Shown: one piece after another, positions 35,922 to 44,780 of the stretch | How the letters are laid out: each line of letters opens with the position of its first letter | Position numbering within the stretch: position 1 is the stretch's first letter | Assembly (NCBI RefSeq): GCF_028882275.1 | Contig: NZ_JARBUT010000013.1 | Coordinates: 119,330-183,329, forward strand | Direction: 5' to 3' | DNA: 64,000 nucleotides | DNA from: Nocardiopsis sp. N85 | GTDB lineage: Bacteria; Actinomycetota; Actinomycetes; Streptosporangiales; Streptosporangiaceae | Notes under the pieces: model-generated | What the model was told of the DNA's origin: nothing | Database searches by the model: none | What the model saw: only the letters and a program-made list of their open reading frames with translations | Program-made: the position numbers and the translations under genes

Positions 35922-37048
35922 CCCGGGATCACCACTTCCGTGCCCTCGGCGACGCCGTCGCCGGAGACCTCCACCAGCCCGTCGGAGAACCAGCCGGTCT
36001 CCACCGGGACATCGCGCACGGTGCCGTCGGCGGCCACGACGGAAAGCCCGTACCCTCCGCCGGAGAGCGCGATCAGCGCGCCCACGGGCGCGGCGAGCAC
36101 GTCCTCGCGCGCCTCTCCTCGTACCTCCACGGTCACCGGGGCCCGATCGAGGAACCCCGCGACGTCGTCGGGCAGCCGGACCAGCACCTCCACGGTGGCC
36201 CCCTCCTCGGCACCGGGCGTGCCGTCCTCCGTGCCCTCCTCGGTGTTCGCCACGGTGCCGACGGAGGCGACCTCGCCGGTCACGAGGTCGCCGCCGGGCA
36301 TCTCCACGGAGACCTCATCGCCCTCGGCCACGAGGTCTCGGTCGTCCACGTCCAGGTCGATCCGCACCACGCGCTCGGTGGCGGCGGTGTCGAGCAGGGC
36401 GGTGCCGGGGGCGATGTTCGCGCCCACGGAGGTCTCGTGCCCGGTCACCCGCACCGGCCCCGACGTGTACCAGATCCGCGCGGGGTCGACCGTGCCGGTG
36501 ACCTCCATGCCCTCGGTGTTCCGCTGCCAGTTCCGCACCGCCTCGGCGGTGAGCAGGGTGTACTCGTCGTCCACGGTGAACCCGCCGTACCCGAGTTCGG
36601 CCAGCGCCTGCTCGAACCGCCGCACGTCGGGCCCCTCGACCCCGGGTTCGAGCACCCGGTGGGTAGGGGCGTCCCCGCGGAGCAGGACGGTGGGCCGGCC
36701 GTCGATCTCCCAGGCCCGGTCGCCCGCGGACAGTTCGGTGCCCACCTCGGGCAGCCGGGTCAGCACCCCTTCGGAGCGGGCGAAGAAGGAACCGGCCGCC
36801 GGGTGACCGAGTGCGCCGTCCAGTGACTCACGCCGTTCCAGGGTGGTGCGTTCGACGGTCGCGGTGGCCTCCGGCCTCGGGTCCGGTTCCCCGTCGGAGG
36901 AGGTCGGCGGCCCCCACACGGTGAGGGCGGCCACGACCCCCAGCGCGATCAGCGCCGCCAACGCGGCGATCAGCCATCCCAGACCGCGCCACCGGCGGCG
37001 CGGTCCCCCCACGGTTCCGGGTTCCTCGGGGGTGATCACGGTGCTCAC
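35918..37048 (-). CDS. Membrane-fusion-like efflux protein with peptidoglycan-binding domain
   Basis: 376 residues from GTG 37048, which overlaps the lipoprotein stop (GTGA). One N-terminal transmembrane helix (GLGWLIAALAALIALGVVAA) is followed by an extracytoplasmic part with a PG_binding_1 repeat (EGPDVRRFEQALAELGYGGF, then AVRNWQRN). HlyD-type beta-barrel segments follow (TERVVRIDLDVDDRDLVAEG; APVGALIALSGGGYGLSVVA). This design, an adaptor that also touches peptidoglycan, is common beside MacB-type ABC systems of Gram-positive bacteria, which have no outer membrane channel. Confidence 0.88.
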   Translation of the reverse strand: MSTVITPEEPGTVGGPRRRWRGLGWLIAALAALIALGVVAALTVWGPPTSSDGEPDPRPEATATVERTTLERRESLDGALGHPAAGSFFARSEGVLTRLPEVGTELSAGDRAWEIDGRPTVLLRGDAPTHRVLEPGVEGPDVRRFEQALAELGYGGFTVDDEYTLLTAEAVRNWQRNTEGMEVTGTVDPARIWYTSGPVRVTGHETSVGANIAPGTALLDTAATERVVRIDLDVDDRDLVAEGDEVSVEMPGGDLVTGEVASVGTVANTEEGTEDGTPGAEEGATVEVLVRLPDDVAGFLDRAPVTVEVRGEAREDVLAAPVGALIALSGGGYGLSVVAADGTVRDVPVETGWFSDGLVEVSGDGVAEGTEVVIPG

Positions 37049-37524
37049 GAGTCGCCGTTCCCCTCGCCCCGCGCGGTCTCCGAGCACCGGGTGAGGGCCG
37101 CCATGCCCTCGTCGTCGTCCGGGTCCACCGGGACGGCCAGGCCCATCCCCCGTTCGGGATCGGGCATGTCGTAGCCGTTCTCGCGCATGCACTCGGCCAT
37201 CCGCAGGTTCTCCTCGAACATCTCCTCCTCGGAGGGGGCGTTCTCGTCGACGGGCAGCAGGTTCTCACAGGTCTCCATGGCGGCCATGAGCTCTTCGTCG
37301 TCGGGGCCGGCGGCGGGCAGGTGGACCATGCCCTCCCCCTCGGGGTCGGGCATGTCGTAGCCGTTCTCGCGCATGCAGGCGGCGAAGTCCACCATCGCCT
37401 CCTCCATGGTCGGCTCCCGCGTCCCGGAGGCCTCGTCGTCTCCCTCTCCGCCGAGGGGCCCGCAGCCGGTGAGCAGCAGGCCGGCCATGACCGCCCCCAG
37501 GGCGTACACGGTCGATGCGCGCAT
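37045..37524 (-). CDS. Secreted lipoprotein with a duplicated CMRENGYDMPDPE motif
   Basis: 159 residues from ATG 37524 (GGAGG eight bases upstream). The lipobox AGLLLTGC predicts lipidation after cleavage. The mature part holds two ~65-residue repeats, each with CMRENGYDMPDPE, and paired Cys that could form disulfides. The family is seen next to adaptor/ABC operons and two-component systems in actinobacteria, but its function is not established. It is first in the operon, divergent from the response regulator gene. Confidence 0.8.
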   Translation of the reverse strand: MRASTVYALGAVMAGLLLTGCGPLGGEGDDEASGTREPTMEEAMVDFAACMRENGYDMPDPEGEGMVHLPAAGPDDEELMAAMETCENLLPVDENAPSEEEMFEENLRMAECMRENGYDMPDPERGMGLAVPVDPDDDEGMAALTRCSETARGEGNGDS

Positions 37525-37604
37525 GTCGTTCGTCCTCCGATTCCGGGCGCCGGTCGGACCGGCGCCGTTCGCCTCGCGGTCGGAGCACATGTCATCGGGG
37601 GCGC

Positions 37605-37646
37605 GGTTAGCCGCCGGTTAGGGGCGGTCATAACCGCGTTCTAACC
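37605..37646. promoter_or_regulatory. OmpR-type operator with two opposed pairs of direct repeats
   Basis: GGTTAG at 37605 and 37616 (11-bp period), and TAACC at 37631 and 37642 (11-bp period) in the opposite orientation. OmpR-family regulators bind such 11-bp-spaced direct repeats as tandem dimers. The site lies between the divergent lipoprotein/ABC operon and the response regulator operon, so it probably controls both. Confidence 0.7.
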
Positions 37647-37703
37647 GGAGGAGTGCATACTCGCCGGCCAGGGGTGTCGTCGGGCGTCCGAAGGGGGAGC
37701 ACC

Positions 37704-38378
37704 GTGCGGGTTCTGGTGGTGGAGGACGAACCGTCGTTGGCGGAGACCGTCGCCGAAGGGCTGAGGGGGGAGGGGATGGCCGTCGACGTGTGCCACGACG
37801 GCGGGACCGGCTGGGAGACGGCCACCGTCCACGACTACGACGTGATCGTCCTGGACCGGGACCTGCCCGTCCTGCACGGCGACCTGGTGTGCCGCCGGCT
37901 GGTGGCCGACCCCGACGTGCACGCCCGGGTGCTCATGCTCACGGCCTCCGGGGGAGTGGACGACCGGGTGGCCGGACTCGACCTGGGCGCCGACGACTAC
38001 CTGGCCAAACCCTTCGCCTACACGGAGCTGGTGGCCCGGGTGCGGGCGTTGGGGCGGCGGTCCCGCCCGGCCGCGCCGCCGTTGTTGGGTCGGGCCGGGG
38101 TGGAGGTGGACACCGTGCGCCGCGTCGCGTTCCGGGACGGGCGGGAGGTGTCCCTGTCGCCCAAGGAGCTCGGGGTCCTGGAGGAGCTGCTGCGGGCCGA
38201 CGGCGCCCCGCTGTCGGCCGTCCACCTCATCGAGAAGGTGTGGGACGCCCACCTCGACCCGTTCAGCGGGGTGCTGAAGGTGGTGGTGCACGGCCTGCGG
38301 CGCAAACTCGGCGGTCCGCCGGTGATCGAGACGGTCCCCGGTCAGGGGTACCGGATCCGGGCCGGGGGCCCGGAGTGA
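37704..38378 (+). CDS. OmpR/PhoB family response regulator
   Basis: 224 residues from GTG 37704 (GGGGGAG four bases upstream). The receiver domain starts VRVLVVEDEPSLAETVAEGL with phospho-acceptor D51 in VIVLDRDLP and the switch Lys in LAKPFAYTEL. The C-terminal winged helix (~125-220) ends in ETVPGQGYRI. It overlaps the kinase start by GTGA and is divergent from the efflux operon, with direct repeats between. Confidence 0.95.
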   Translation: MRVLVVEDEPSLAETVAEGLRGEGMAVDVCHDGGTGWETATVHDYDVIVLDRDLPVLHGDLVCRRLVADPDVHARVLMLTASGGVDDRVAGLDLGADDYLAKPFAYTELVARVRALGRRSRPAAPPLLGRAGVEVDTVRRVAFRDGREVSLSPKELGVLEELLRADGAPLSAVHLIEKVWDAHLDPFSGVLKVVVHGLRRKLGGPPVIETVPGQGYRIRAGGPE

Positions 38379-39586
38379 ACGGGCTCACCCTGCGCACCCG
38401 GCTCGCCCTCGTCTACACGGCGGTCTTCCTGCTCGGCGGGGCCGCACTGCTGGCGGTGAACTACGGGATCGTCTCGGCCAGCCTGGAGAGCCGGGGAACG
38501 GGCCTGGCCACGACCGTCGAGGGGGTGGCGGTGGCGGCCCGGGTCGACGACCCTTCTTCGACACTCGACGTTCCGGCACGGCCGGCCCTTTCCATCGAGA
38601 GGACGGAGGCGGAGAGGACGCAGGAGGCGGTCCAAGGCCTGGTCGACGCCTACCGTTCCGCCGTGCTCTCGGACATGCTCCTCGACTCCGCCCTGGTCCT
38701 GTGCGGGGTCACGGTCCTGGCCGCCCTGGCCGGATGGCTCATCGCGGGACGCCCGATGCGGCGCCTGCACCGGGTCACCGAGGCCGCCCGCACCCTCTCC
38801 GAACACGACCTGCACAGCCGACTGGCGCTCACCGGCCCCGACGACGAGTTCCGCGAACTGGGGGACACCTTCGACGACATGCTCGCCCGCCTGGAACGGG
38901 CCTTCGACGGCCGGCGCCGGTTCGTCGCCAACGCCTCGCACGAGCTGCGCACGCCGCTGGCCGTTCAGCGCACCGCCCTCGAAGTCCCCCTGGCCCAGGG
39001 TCGGGTGCCCGAGGACCTGCGGCCGACCTTCGAGCGGGCGCTCGACTCGGTGGGGCGCAGCGAGGAGCTCATCACGGGTCTGCTCCTGCTCGCCCGCTCC
39101 GATCGGGGCCTCGCCGGGACCGGGGCGGTGAGCCTGGCCGAGGCCGCCGGCGACGCGGTCGCCCTCCACACCGGTGCCGCCGAGGCCGCGGACGTCGACC
39201 TGAGGCTGAGGGTCGAGCCCGCCGAGGTGACCGGTGAACCGGTCCTGGTGGCGCACCTGGTCCGCAACCTGGTCGACAACGCCGTCCGTTACAACGTCGA
39301 CGGCGGGTGGGTCCGGGTGGAGGTGGGCACGACGGCCGACCGGGCCGTGCTGCGGGTCGTCAACACCGGGCCGAGGGTCCGCGACGCCGACGTGCTGTTC
39401 GAGCCCTTCCACCGGGGCGACGACGCCCGCCTGCATCGGAGTCGTTCGGGCAGCGGTCTGGGGTTGTCCATCGTCCGGTCGATCGCCGAGGCGCACGGCG
39501 GCACGGTGTCGGCGCTGCCGCGCCCCGAGGGCGGACTGACCGTCACGATCGGGTTCCCCGTCGCGCCCGACGAACACGGGCGGTGA
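38375..39586 (+). CDS. Sensor histidine kinase
   Basis: 403 residues. TM1 (LVYTAVFLLGGAALLAV) is followed by a ~70-residue external sensor loop, TM2 (LLDSALVLCGVTVLAALAGW) and HAMP (RPMRRLHRVTEAARTLSEHD). The HisKA H-box is FVANASHELRTPLA (H189), and HATPase_c has an N box (RNLVDNAVRY), G1 and G2 (RSGSGLGLSIVRSIAEAHGG). The short external loop suggests membrane-near sensing of cell-envelope damage or a peptide antibiotic, in keeping with the MacB-type exporter opposite. The substrate is inference. Confidence 0.95.
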   Translation: MNGLTLRTRLALVYTAVFLLGGAALLAVNYGIVSASLESRGTGLATTVEGVAVAARVDDPSSTLDVPARPALSIERTEAERTQEAVQGLVDAYRSAVLSDMLLDSALVLCGVTVLAALAGWLIAGRPMRRLHRVTEAARTLSEHDLHSRLALTGPDDEFRELGDTFDDMLARLERAFDGRRRFVANASHELRTPLAVQRTALEVPLAQGRVPEDLRPTFERALDSVGRSEELITGLLLLARSDRGLAGTGAVSLAEAAGDAVALHTGAAEAADVDLRLRVEPAEVTGEPVLVAHLVRNLVDNAVRYNVDGGWVRVEVGTTADRAVLRVVNTGPRVRDADVLFEPFHRGDDARLHRSRSGSGLGLSIVRSIAEAHGGTVSALPRPEGGLTVTIGFPVAPDEHGR

Positions 39587-39720
39587 CGAATTCTCGGGTG
39601 ACGCGACAACGCAACGAAAACGCGAACGCCGTCCCCGGTGGTTTCGTCACCCGGGGCCGCGGTGCGATCTCCGGGCCCCGCCAACGAAAGCCCTCGGACG
39701 GGTCGAGCCGGAGACGGGGT

Positions 39721-40725
39721 TCAGGAGGGGGAGGGGGAGGGGGAGGGGGAGGGCTCCCCGGCCGCGGCCCCCCGGTACAGGGACGCCACCACACCCTCGA
39801 TGTCCGGTTCCTGCACGGTCAGGTCGGCGATCTCGTGCTCGGCGGCGACCCGCCCGATCACCGCCGTCGGGTTGTCCGCCAACTCCAGCCACTGACGGGG
39901 CCCCTCCACCCGCACGCACCGGGCGCCCTCCACGTGCAGGGCGGGCGCGGGTGCGGTCAGGTCCACCACCAGGACCCGGGGGACGGGCACGGTCGCGCGC
40001 AGACCGGCCAGGTCGCCGTCGTAGGCCATCGAGCCCTTGTCGATCACCACGACCCGGTGGCACAGGCGTTCCACGTCACCCAGGTCGTGGGTGGTGAGCA
40101 GGATCGTCGTGCCCTCCTCCGCGTTCGCCCGCAGGAGGAACTCCCGGATCGTCGACTTGCTCACCACGTCCAGACCGATGGTGGGTTCGTCGAGTACCAG
40201 CAGGCGGGGACCGTGCAGCAGGGCGGCGGTGAGGTCACCGCGCATCCGCTGCCCCAGGCTGAGCTGGCGCACCGGTGTGCCCAGGAACGGTCCCAGTTCC
40301 AGCAGCTCGGTGAGTTCGGCCAGGCGCCGGGCGTGGTCGGCGGCCGGGACCCGGTACATGTGCCGGGTCAGTTCCAGGCTGTCCCGCAACGGCAGGTCCC
40401 ACCACAGGGTGGTGCGCTGGCCGAACACCACCCCGATCCGGGCGGCCAACCGGGTGCGCTCCCGCGACGGTTCCACGCCCAGCACCCGCAGGTGCCCGGT
40501 GGTGGGGGTGAGGATGCCGGTCAGCATCTTCATGGTGCTGCTCTTGCCGGCCCCGTTGGGACCCAGGTAGCCGACGATCTCGCCGGACCGGACGGTGAGG
40601 TCGATGTCGCGCACGGCGGACACGGTGCGCCTGCGGCGGCGGAACAGGGGGCCTTCGGACAGGACGAAGTCACGACCCAGCCCGACCGCCTCGATGACGG
40701 TCTCGGGGGTGTGCGTCGAGGTCAT
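39721..40725 (-). CDS. ABC-2 type exporter ATP-binding protein (COG4586-like)
   Basis: 334 residues. It has Walker A YLGPNGAGKSSTMKML, a Q-loop containing GVVFGQRTTLWWD, signature LSLGQRMRGDLTAALL, Walker B LLVLDEPTIGLD and LLTTHD. The GQRTTLWWDLPL block is typical of the subgroup that works with two dissimilar ABC-2 permeases, as encoded next. The C-terminus is an unusual (Pro-Ser)5 tail made by a hexanucleotide repeat ending at the stop. Substrate unknown. Confidence 0.92.
   Translation of the reverse strand: MTSTHTPETVIEAVGLGRDFVLSEGPLFRRRRRTVSAVRDIDLTVRSGEIVGYLGPNGAGKSSTMKMLTGILTPTTGHLRVLGVEPSRERTRLAARIGVVFGQRTTLWWDLPLRDSLELTRHMYRVPAADHARRLAELTELLELGPFLGTPVRQLSLGQRMRGDLTAALLHGPRLLVLDEPTIGLDVVSKSTIREFLLRANAEEGTTILLTTHDLGDVERLCHRVVVIDKGSMAYDGDLAGLRATVPVPRVLVVDLTAPAPALHVEGARCVRVEGPRQWLELADNPTAVIGRVAAEHEIADLTVQEPDIEGVVASLYRGAAAGEPSPSPSPSPS
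39724..39753. repeat. GGGGGA hexanucleotide microsatellite at the 3' end of the ABC gene
   Basis: About five tandem copies of a G5A unit on the plus strand, encoding Pro-Ser repeats on the minus strand up to the stop codon. Six-base slippage keeps the frame and only changes tail length. Confidence 0.85.
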
Positions 40726-40728
40726 CGG

Positions 40729-41598
40729 TCAACTCCCGGTGGATCGGTAGCGGCGCAGTCCCAGCCGCCACAACAGGGCGGCGGCGGTACAGGCGAGGAC
40801 GGCGACGAAGGGCGACGCGAAACGCAGGGACTCGGGCAGCCCGGTCGGGTCCGGCCGGTCCAGCAGGTACAGGACGGGCTGCCAGCCCACGAAGGCCAGG
40901 GGGACGGCGAAGGTCACCGCGGTCACGACGCCCTTGCCGTAGATGGACAGCGGGTACTCGGTGAGGGCCTGCCCGCCGTAGGTCACCGAGTTGGCGGCCT
41001 CGCGGGCGTCGATGACGAAGAACTGGAGACAGGAGCCGGCCAGCCAGATCGCGGCGGCGATCGCCACCCCCGACACCAGCAGGACGGGCAGGAACAGGAT
41101 CTTGCCGAGGGTCCAGTCGATGTCGCAGTGGTGGAGGGCGATGCCGGTGATCACGCCCGCCGGGATCACCCGGCCCAGTCGGCGCAGCGCGAACCGGTCG
41201 GTGATGATCTGGATCAGCGGGGAGACCGGGCGCACGAGCATGACGTCGAGGCTTCCGGTGCGGATGTGCTGCCCCAGGCCCTCCACCATGCCCATGAGCA
41301 TGTCGGCGGTGGCGAACATCAGGCTGGCCAGGCCCGCGATGAGCAGGCCTTCGGCCAGGGAGAAGCCGTCGAGGGCGCCGGCGTGCCGGAACACGACGAA
41401 CACCGCGAAGACCTCGGCGATCGCGCCCAACGACGTTCCGAGGGTCATCAACAGCAGGGAGGCCGGGTACTGGGCCAGTGCCCGGCTCCAGGTCCAGGCC
41501 AGGAGGAGGTAGACGCGGATCGGACGCGACAGGCGCTCGACGGGTCGGCCCCACCGGGGAGCCGGGCGGGGTCCCGGGCGCGCGAAGGTGTCAGCCAC
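40729..41598 (-). CDS. ABC-2 family transporter permease (COG3694-like)
   Basis: 289 residues with six predicted transmembrane helices, including FAVFVVFRHAGALDGFSLAE and the conserved RTGSLDVMLVRPVSPLIQII. The EG-loop GLASLMFATADMLMG and ALTEYPLSIYGKGVVTAVTF mark the DUF990-type permease. It forms a heterodimer with the next gene product. The stop is 3 bp from the ATPase start, and the start overlaps the upstream permease stop by 8 bp. Confidence 0.9.
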   Translation of the reverse strand: MADTFARPGPRPAPRWGRPVERLSRPIRVYLLLAWTWSRALAQYPASLLLMTLGTSLGAIAEVFAVFVVFRHAGALDGFSLAEGLLIAGLASLMFATADMLMGMVEGLGQHIRTGSLDVMLVRPVSPLIQIITDRFALRRLGRVIPAGVITGIALHHCDIDWTLGKILFLPVLLVSGVAIAAAIWLAGSCLQFFVIDAREAANSVTYGGQALTEYPLSIYGKGVVTAVTFAVPLAFVGWQPVLYLLDRPDPTGLPESLRFASPFVAVLACTAAALLWRLGLRRYRSTGS

Positions 41599-42391
41599 CC
41601 TGGACCACCACCTTCCGCGTGGCGACGGAGGTGATCCAGGCTCCGAGCAGCAACAGCCCGAGCGCCCAACCGGCCTGAAGGGCCAGCCCGCCCGCGATGC
41701 TCCCGCCGGGCAGGCTCTCCTTGCCCAGGAGGATCTCGGCGGGGATCTGGATCGTCGACGCCCAGGGCAGGGCGCGCAGCACCCCGGACACCGCCGGCGG
41801 GTAGAGGGCGAGCGGGAGCAGCATCCCGGCGGCCACCGGGCCGAGCATGCCGACGATCGCCCAGATGCCCCGGGTGTCCAGGATCCAGAAACCGGCGAGT
41901 TCGTACAGGTAGCGCAGGGCGAACCCGATGACCGCGGCCAGGGCGCAGGAGACCAGGACCAACGCCCAGTGCCCGAGCGTCTTCGGTAGGACCAGGTCGA
42001 ACAGGACCGTTCCGACGAGAAAGGTGGGCGTGCCGCGAAAGACCAGGCTGAACGTGGCCCGGCCGAGATCCTCGGCCAACCACCAGCCCATCAGGGACAC
42101 CGGGCGCAGCAGGTCGACGCCGACGGCACCGGTGCGGACGCGCTCGCCCAGGTCGAGCGGGGGACCCATGACCGCGACCGTGGCGATCAGGGCCTGGCAG
42201 ACGAACACCTGGGTGACGGCGTCGCCCATGTCGTAGCCGTTGATCTCGGGGCGGACCGAGAACAGGGCGATCAGGACGGCGGCGTTGATGCAGCCGAAGA
42301 CGGAGTTGGTGAGGATGCCGGCGATCGTGGCGGCGCGATAGGTGGAATATCGGCGCAGCCCTCTGATGTACACGGCCGGATAGACGCGCAC
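41591..42391 (-). CDS. ABC-2 family transporter permease (COG4587-like)
   Basis: 266 residues from GTG 42391, which has AGGGAG nine bases upstream; the longer open frame starts in non-conserved sequence. It has six transmembrane helices with AATIAGILTNSVFGCINAAV, MGDAVTQVFVCQALI and RVRTGAVGVDLLRPVSL. The last is the paralogue of the RTGSLDVMLVRPVS block in its partner. First gene of the three-gene ABC-2 operon. Confidence 0.88.
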   Translation of the reverse strand: MRVYPAVYIRGLRRYSTYRAATIAGILTNSVFGCINAAVLIALFSVRPEINGYDMGDAVTQVFVCQALIATVAVMGPPLDLGERVRTGAVGVDLLRPVSLMGWWLAEDLGRATFSLVFRGTPTFLVGTVLFDLVLPKTLGHWALVLVSCALAAVIGFALRYLYELAGFWILDTRGIWAIVGMLGPVAAGMLLPLALYPPAVSGVLRALPWASTIQIPAEILLGKESLPGGSIAGGLALQAGWALGLLLLGAWITSVATRKVVVQGG

Positions 42392-42549
42392 GGGAAGGGA
42401 CTCCCTGATGAGAGACGTGCAGGTGGGAACGGTCGTGCCCGTGGGGCACGGTGTGTCCGGCACGTCCCTGACGCGCGAAGGGGCTCAGGTCCGGGTCGCC
42501 GCAAAGGGCGAACATAGCACGGTGGGGTACGGGGCGAGGCCGATTCGGA

Positions 42550-42927
42550 TCAGAGGACCATGGGGTTCCGTGTTCCTTCGGCGTCGCGATGGGAGCGGCG
42601 GAGGTCGTCCTCCGCGCGATGGTCCGCGATGACGGCGGAGATCAGGAAGGTCAGGCCCAGCGCCGAGGCGACGGCGGTGGCGGGCATGGCCCATGCCGAC
42701 ACGGGGCCGAAACCGCTGAGCAGGGTGATGGACTCGGGGCGGGCCAGGAGCACCACTCCGAGGACGGCGATGAATCCGGTCAGGACGCCCACGGCGACGA
42801 ACACGCCGATGGTCGTGGCGGACGAGGGCGGACGCATCAGCACCGTCTTCTCGTCGCCGTTCTCGGATCCCTCTTCTTTCGCGGTGGTCGTCACGCCCGT
42901 CGAGGTGAGCCCGGCAGGGACTCTCAT
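42550..42927 (-). CDS. Two-helix membrane protein of unknown function
   Basis: 125 residues. A soluble, acidic N-terminus (TTAKEEGSENGDEK) leads to TM1 (TIGVFVAVGVLTGFIAVLGVVLL), an external loop, TM2 (AWAMPATAVASALGLTFLISAVIA) and a charged tail. GAGGTCCAC precedes the start. It could be co-transcribed with the ABC-2 operon 158 bp downstream. No family recognised. Confidence 0.65.
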   Translation of the reverse strand: MRVPAGLTSTGVTTTAKEEGSENGDEKTVLMRPPSSATTIGVFVAVGVLTGFIAVLGVVLLARPESITLLSGFGPVSAWAMPATAVASALGLTFLISAVIADHRAEDDLRRSHRDAEGTRNPMVL

Positions 42928-43162
42928 GTGGACCTCCCGGTATCGGTCACGCGGTCTTTGCCGTCGGTCCGTAGGACACGCTCGGGCTTGATCAACTCAC
43001 GCCCTGATCTATGTGATGTAGTTCACTTTCCCGTTCCTGGGAAAGAAATCTCCCGCGGACGGTGATTTTACGTTCACTCCTAGCAGGACGAACGTTGCGG
43101 AGGGGTTGCGCGCACGGCGCCGAACGCCGCCACCGGACACCCCGCCCGGTCCGGAGAGCCCC

Positions 43163-43810
43163 TCACCGCACGCGCGTCCGGACCCCGTCCGCCACGGTGA
43201 CGACGATGATCGCGGGCACCTCCGGCACGCCGAGGGACACGCGCAACGCCTCGATCACCGTCTCCTCGCAGGCGCGCAGGAACGACCGGACGTCGACGTC
43301 CCCGGTCACGGTCGCCTCCACGTACAGGCGTGGCGCGTGCCCCGCGCCGTTGAGGCGCGCTCGGGCCCTGAGCACCCCGGGCGATCGCGCGACGGTGTCC
43401 GCCACCGCGTCCGCCAGCGCGCGGCCCGAGAGCACCGTGGAACCCGACGCCGTGTCCCGCCCCCGCACGATCCGGTGCAGCCGGTCGGCGTCCCGTTGCG
43501 CCGACAGCCACCAGGCGCCGAGCACCGTGCTGACGAGCGCCGCGACGATGACGACGTGAGGGATCCACTCGTGGGGGACTTCGGGAAGGGGCGGCCCCGC
43601 CGGGAGGGCGACCGGGACCGGGACGACGGCCCCGGTCGCGACCGCCCCCAGGGCGCCCGACCCGATCAGGGCCGCTCCCAGGAGGAACGACAGCGAACGG
43701 TTCAGGCGGGACCTGCGGCGTGCCCCGCGAAACCGCCGCGCGCCGGGCCGGGCCCTTCCGTCTTCCACACGCTCCCGCGTCCGTGCCGGTCGCGCCGCTG
43801 TCGTCGTCAT
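43163..43810 (-). CDS. AmaP/DUF6286-like membrane protein of the Asp23 operon
   Basis: 215 residues. A basic N-terminal tail precedes TM1 (LSFLLGAALIGSGALGAVAT) and TM2 (HVVIVAALVSTVLGAWWLSA). The C-terminal ~110 residues have an Asp23-like alpha/beta pattern (LYVEATVTGDVDVRSFLRAC; VEPAIIVVTVADGVRTRV-type end). It resembles the membrane anchor that ties Asp23 proteins to the membrane. Last gene of the operon; it overlaps the preceding gene by 4 bp. Confidence 0.78.
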   Translation of the reverse strand: MTTTAARPARTRERVEDGRARPGARRFRGARRRSRLNRSLSFLLGAALIGSGALGAVATGAVVPVPVALPAGPPLPEVPHEWIPHVVIVAALVSTVLGAWWLSAQRDADRLHRIVRGRDTASGSTVLSGRALADAVADTVARSPGVLRARARLNGAGHAPRLYVEATVTGDVDVRSFLRACEETVIEALRVSLGVPEVPAIIVVTVADGVRTRVR

Positions 43811-44391
43811 GTCGATCCCACCTCTCGTACGCGCGTGCTCACCCGAGGAGGGGTGAGCACGCCCAGTCCCTCACATCGCCCGCGCACCGACGCCTCCACC
43901 CGCTCGCGCAGCGGTCCTCCGTCCCCGCGAAGATGGGTGGAGACCCGTATCCGGACGCGTCGGCGCCCGACCCGGACCCGTGCGTCGCTCACGCCGTCCA
44001 CGCCCAGCACCTCCTCCGTCAACAGGCGAGCGGCGCCCCTACGGGTCAGACCGAGCACGATCGACGGGTCGTCGGTCCGCAGCGCGACGGGCCCCCGCGA
44101 TCCGGGTACGACCGCCCACGTGATCAAGGCGGCCCCGGCGACCACCGCGGCGACGGCCGCGCTCGCCGGGGCCGCCGAACCGAGGGCCGAGGAACCCGTC
44201 ACGACGTCAGAGAAGCCCCGGACCAACGGATGATCCGGATCGACGACACCGAGAACGGCGATCACGAGGGTGGCGCCGCCGCCGAGGACCAGAGCCGAGG
44301 CGCAGATCGAGGCGGTGCCGATCCGCTGCGGTCTCAGCATTCTCAGGGCGGTGCGTCGCGCGGCGTCGTCGGCGTTCATCGTGGATCCCAT
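43807..44391 (-). CDS. Second AmaP-like membrane protein
   Basis: 194 residues from ATG 44391 (AAGG six bases upstream). TM1 (GTASICASALVLGGGATLVI), TM2 (PASAAVAAVVAGAALITWAV) and a C-terminal soluble domain (GLTRRGAARLLTEEVLGVDG; RVRIRVSTHLRGDGG) parallel those of the next gene. The two look like divergent tandem paralogues. Probably a membrane anchor or partner of the Asp23 proteins. Confidence 0.72.
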   Translation of the reverse strand: MGSTMNADDAARRTALRMLRPQRIGTASICASALVLGGGATLVIAVLGVVDPDHPLVRGFSDVVTGSSALGSAAPASAAVAAVVAGAALITWAVVPGSRGPVALRTDDPSIVLGLTRRGAARLLTEEVLGVDGVSDARVRVGRRRVRIRVSTHLRGDGGPLRERVEASVRGRCEGLGVLTPPRVSTRVREVGST

Positions 44392-44408
44392 GGAAGACCT
44401 TCCGTGTC

Positions 44409-44780
44409 TCAACGCAGGCGTGGGGCGAGGACGAACCGCACGATCCGGATGTCGGTCGTGTGGACCGACAGACCGGTCGTCCGCTCCACCGTGGCGACGA
44501 TGTGGCGGCGCAATCCGTCCGCCGTCTCCTCAAGCGGGCATGGGTAGGCCATCGCGACCTCCACGCGCAGGGAGACCCGGGAGCCGCCCCTGCGCACCTC
44601 CACGCGGACCGGGGCCCCGCCGATCCCGCCGGGCAGCGGCGTCTCCAACGGGCGCACCGCCTCGTGTTCGAGGGACGCGTGGCGGACCAGGCGCTCGATC
44701 ACCCGGTCGGCGACCACGGTCCTGCCGGGGCCGCCGGGTTCCACGCTCCCGTCCCGGAACCCGGCGATGGGCGGACTCAT
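44409..44780 (-). CDS. Asp23/Gls24 family envelope stress protein
   Basis: 123 residues with the family core RTVVADRVIERLVRHASLEH, an inner beta stretch RVSLRVEVAMAYPCPLEE, and LRRHIVATVERTTGLSVHTT. Asp23 proteins are membrane-peripheral, form filament-like assemblies via AmaP and are induced by envelope or alkaline stress. It overlaps the upstream DUF2273-like gene by 4 bp. Confidence 0.88.
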   Translation of the reverse strand: MSPPIAGFRDGSVEPGGPGRTVVADRVIERLVRHASLEHEAVRPLETPLPGGIGGAPVRVEVRRGGSRVSLRVEVAMAYPCPLEETADGLRRHIVATVERTTGLSVHTTDIRIVRFVLAPRLR

